This document shows, piece after piece, positions 5,925-6,215 of a stretch of DNA of 6,215 nt. Made by a program: the position numbers and the translations under genes. The stretch's first letter is position 1. Each line of letters starts with the position of its first letter. The stretch is from Bacteroidota bacterium (GTDB lineage: Bacteria > Bacteroidota > Bacteroidia > Chitinophagales > UBA10324). The stretch covers positions 1 through 6,215 of the forward strand of contig DMRR01000138.1 of the NCBI GenBank assembly GCA_003455275.1, written 5' to 3'. The notes beneath the pieces were generated by a model. It searched no databases. It saw only the letters and a program-made list of their open reading frames with translations, and was not told the DNA's origin.

Positions 5925-6215
5925 CTATTTAATTGTCTGCACTATTTTAGTTTTCATTCTTACAGCAATCCAGGAATCTTTCACCTTTAGCTTCCAGCTT
6001 TGAAGTTCGTTTAAACGGGTAATTGAATTATTGAAATAAAAATCTTCTCCTGAAATCGCGCTCGCTTCTATTTTATTTTCCAGTTCATTAAAAGGAATTT
6101 CAATTAACCTCCCTCCTGCTTCGAATAGCATTTTACCTCTGTCAAGTAATGAAGTCTGAAATTGATTTTCAAGTTCACGAATAAATTTTACTGAAGAATC
6201 AATGCTGCATCCGCT
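5925..6215 (-). CDS. C-terminal part of a small conserved protein, 5' end beyond the window
   Basis: The frame stays open from the right edge to the TAG at 5927-5925, giving 96 visible codons. The visible part begins SGCSIDSSVKFIRELENQF, continues through LLDRGKMLFEAGG and ends in a stretch rich in charged residues. The internal ATG at 6131 is therefore unlikely to be the true start, because coding sequence of the same character continues upstream of it. From memory, the GCSIDSSV block followed by an LLDR segment resembles a family of roughly 160-residue Bacteroidota proteins often labelled 'ABC transporter ATPase' despite lacking Walker motifs; no Walker motif is visible here either. That match is unverified and the function is unknown. 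It sits 78 bp upstream of the secreted-protein gene on the same strand, so co-transcription is possible but not shown. Confidence 0.7.
   Translation of the reverse strand, partial: SGCSIDSSVKFIRELENQFQTSLLDRGKMLFEAGGRLIEIPFNELENKIEASAISGEDFYFNNSITRLNELQSWKLKVKDSWIAVRMKTKIVQTIK

Overview
The window looks like chromosomal DNA from a member of the Bacteroidota. Three things point there: a large secreted protein ending in a type B (gliding-motility / CHU_C type) C-terminal sorting domain of the type IX secretion system, a short Bacteroidota-style acyl-CoA desaturase, and genes without Shine-Dalgarno sequences in AT-rich DNA. It is gene-dense, with no gene-free stretch over about 130 bp. I see no RNA gene, insertion sequence, CRISPR array or origin.

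Layout from left to right. (1) On the minus strand, running off the left edge, is the first 354 codons of an AlgI-like membrane-bound O-acyltransferase (MBOAT), with the catalytic-type WHG histidine present. (2) A 127-bp divergent intergenic region follows. (3) A plus-strand pair comes next: a small predicted lipoprotein of unknown function and, 4 bp after it, a class I SAM-dependent methyltransferase that starts at TTG. (4) The methyltransferase meets an oppositely oriented fatty-acid desaturase tail to tail, with 3 bp between the stop codons. (5) Upstream of the desaturase, on the same strand, is an 873-residue secreted multidomain protein (signal peptide, jelly-roll-like N-terminal region, Ig-like repeats, two PKD domains, type B sorting domain). 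(6) The right edge holds the last 96 codons of another minus-strand gene, probably a small conserved Bacteroidota protein.

The genes do not form an obvious single pathway. Four of the six concern the envelope, membrane lipid or cell surface (O-acyltransferase, lipoprotein, desaturase, secreted adhesin-like protein), but spacing and orientation suggest at least three separate transcription units. I found no convincing previously undescribed system. The most notable items are the uncharacterised architecture and internal repeats of the large secreted protein, the edge-truncated MBOAT, and the lipoprotein-methyltransferase pair.
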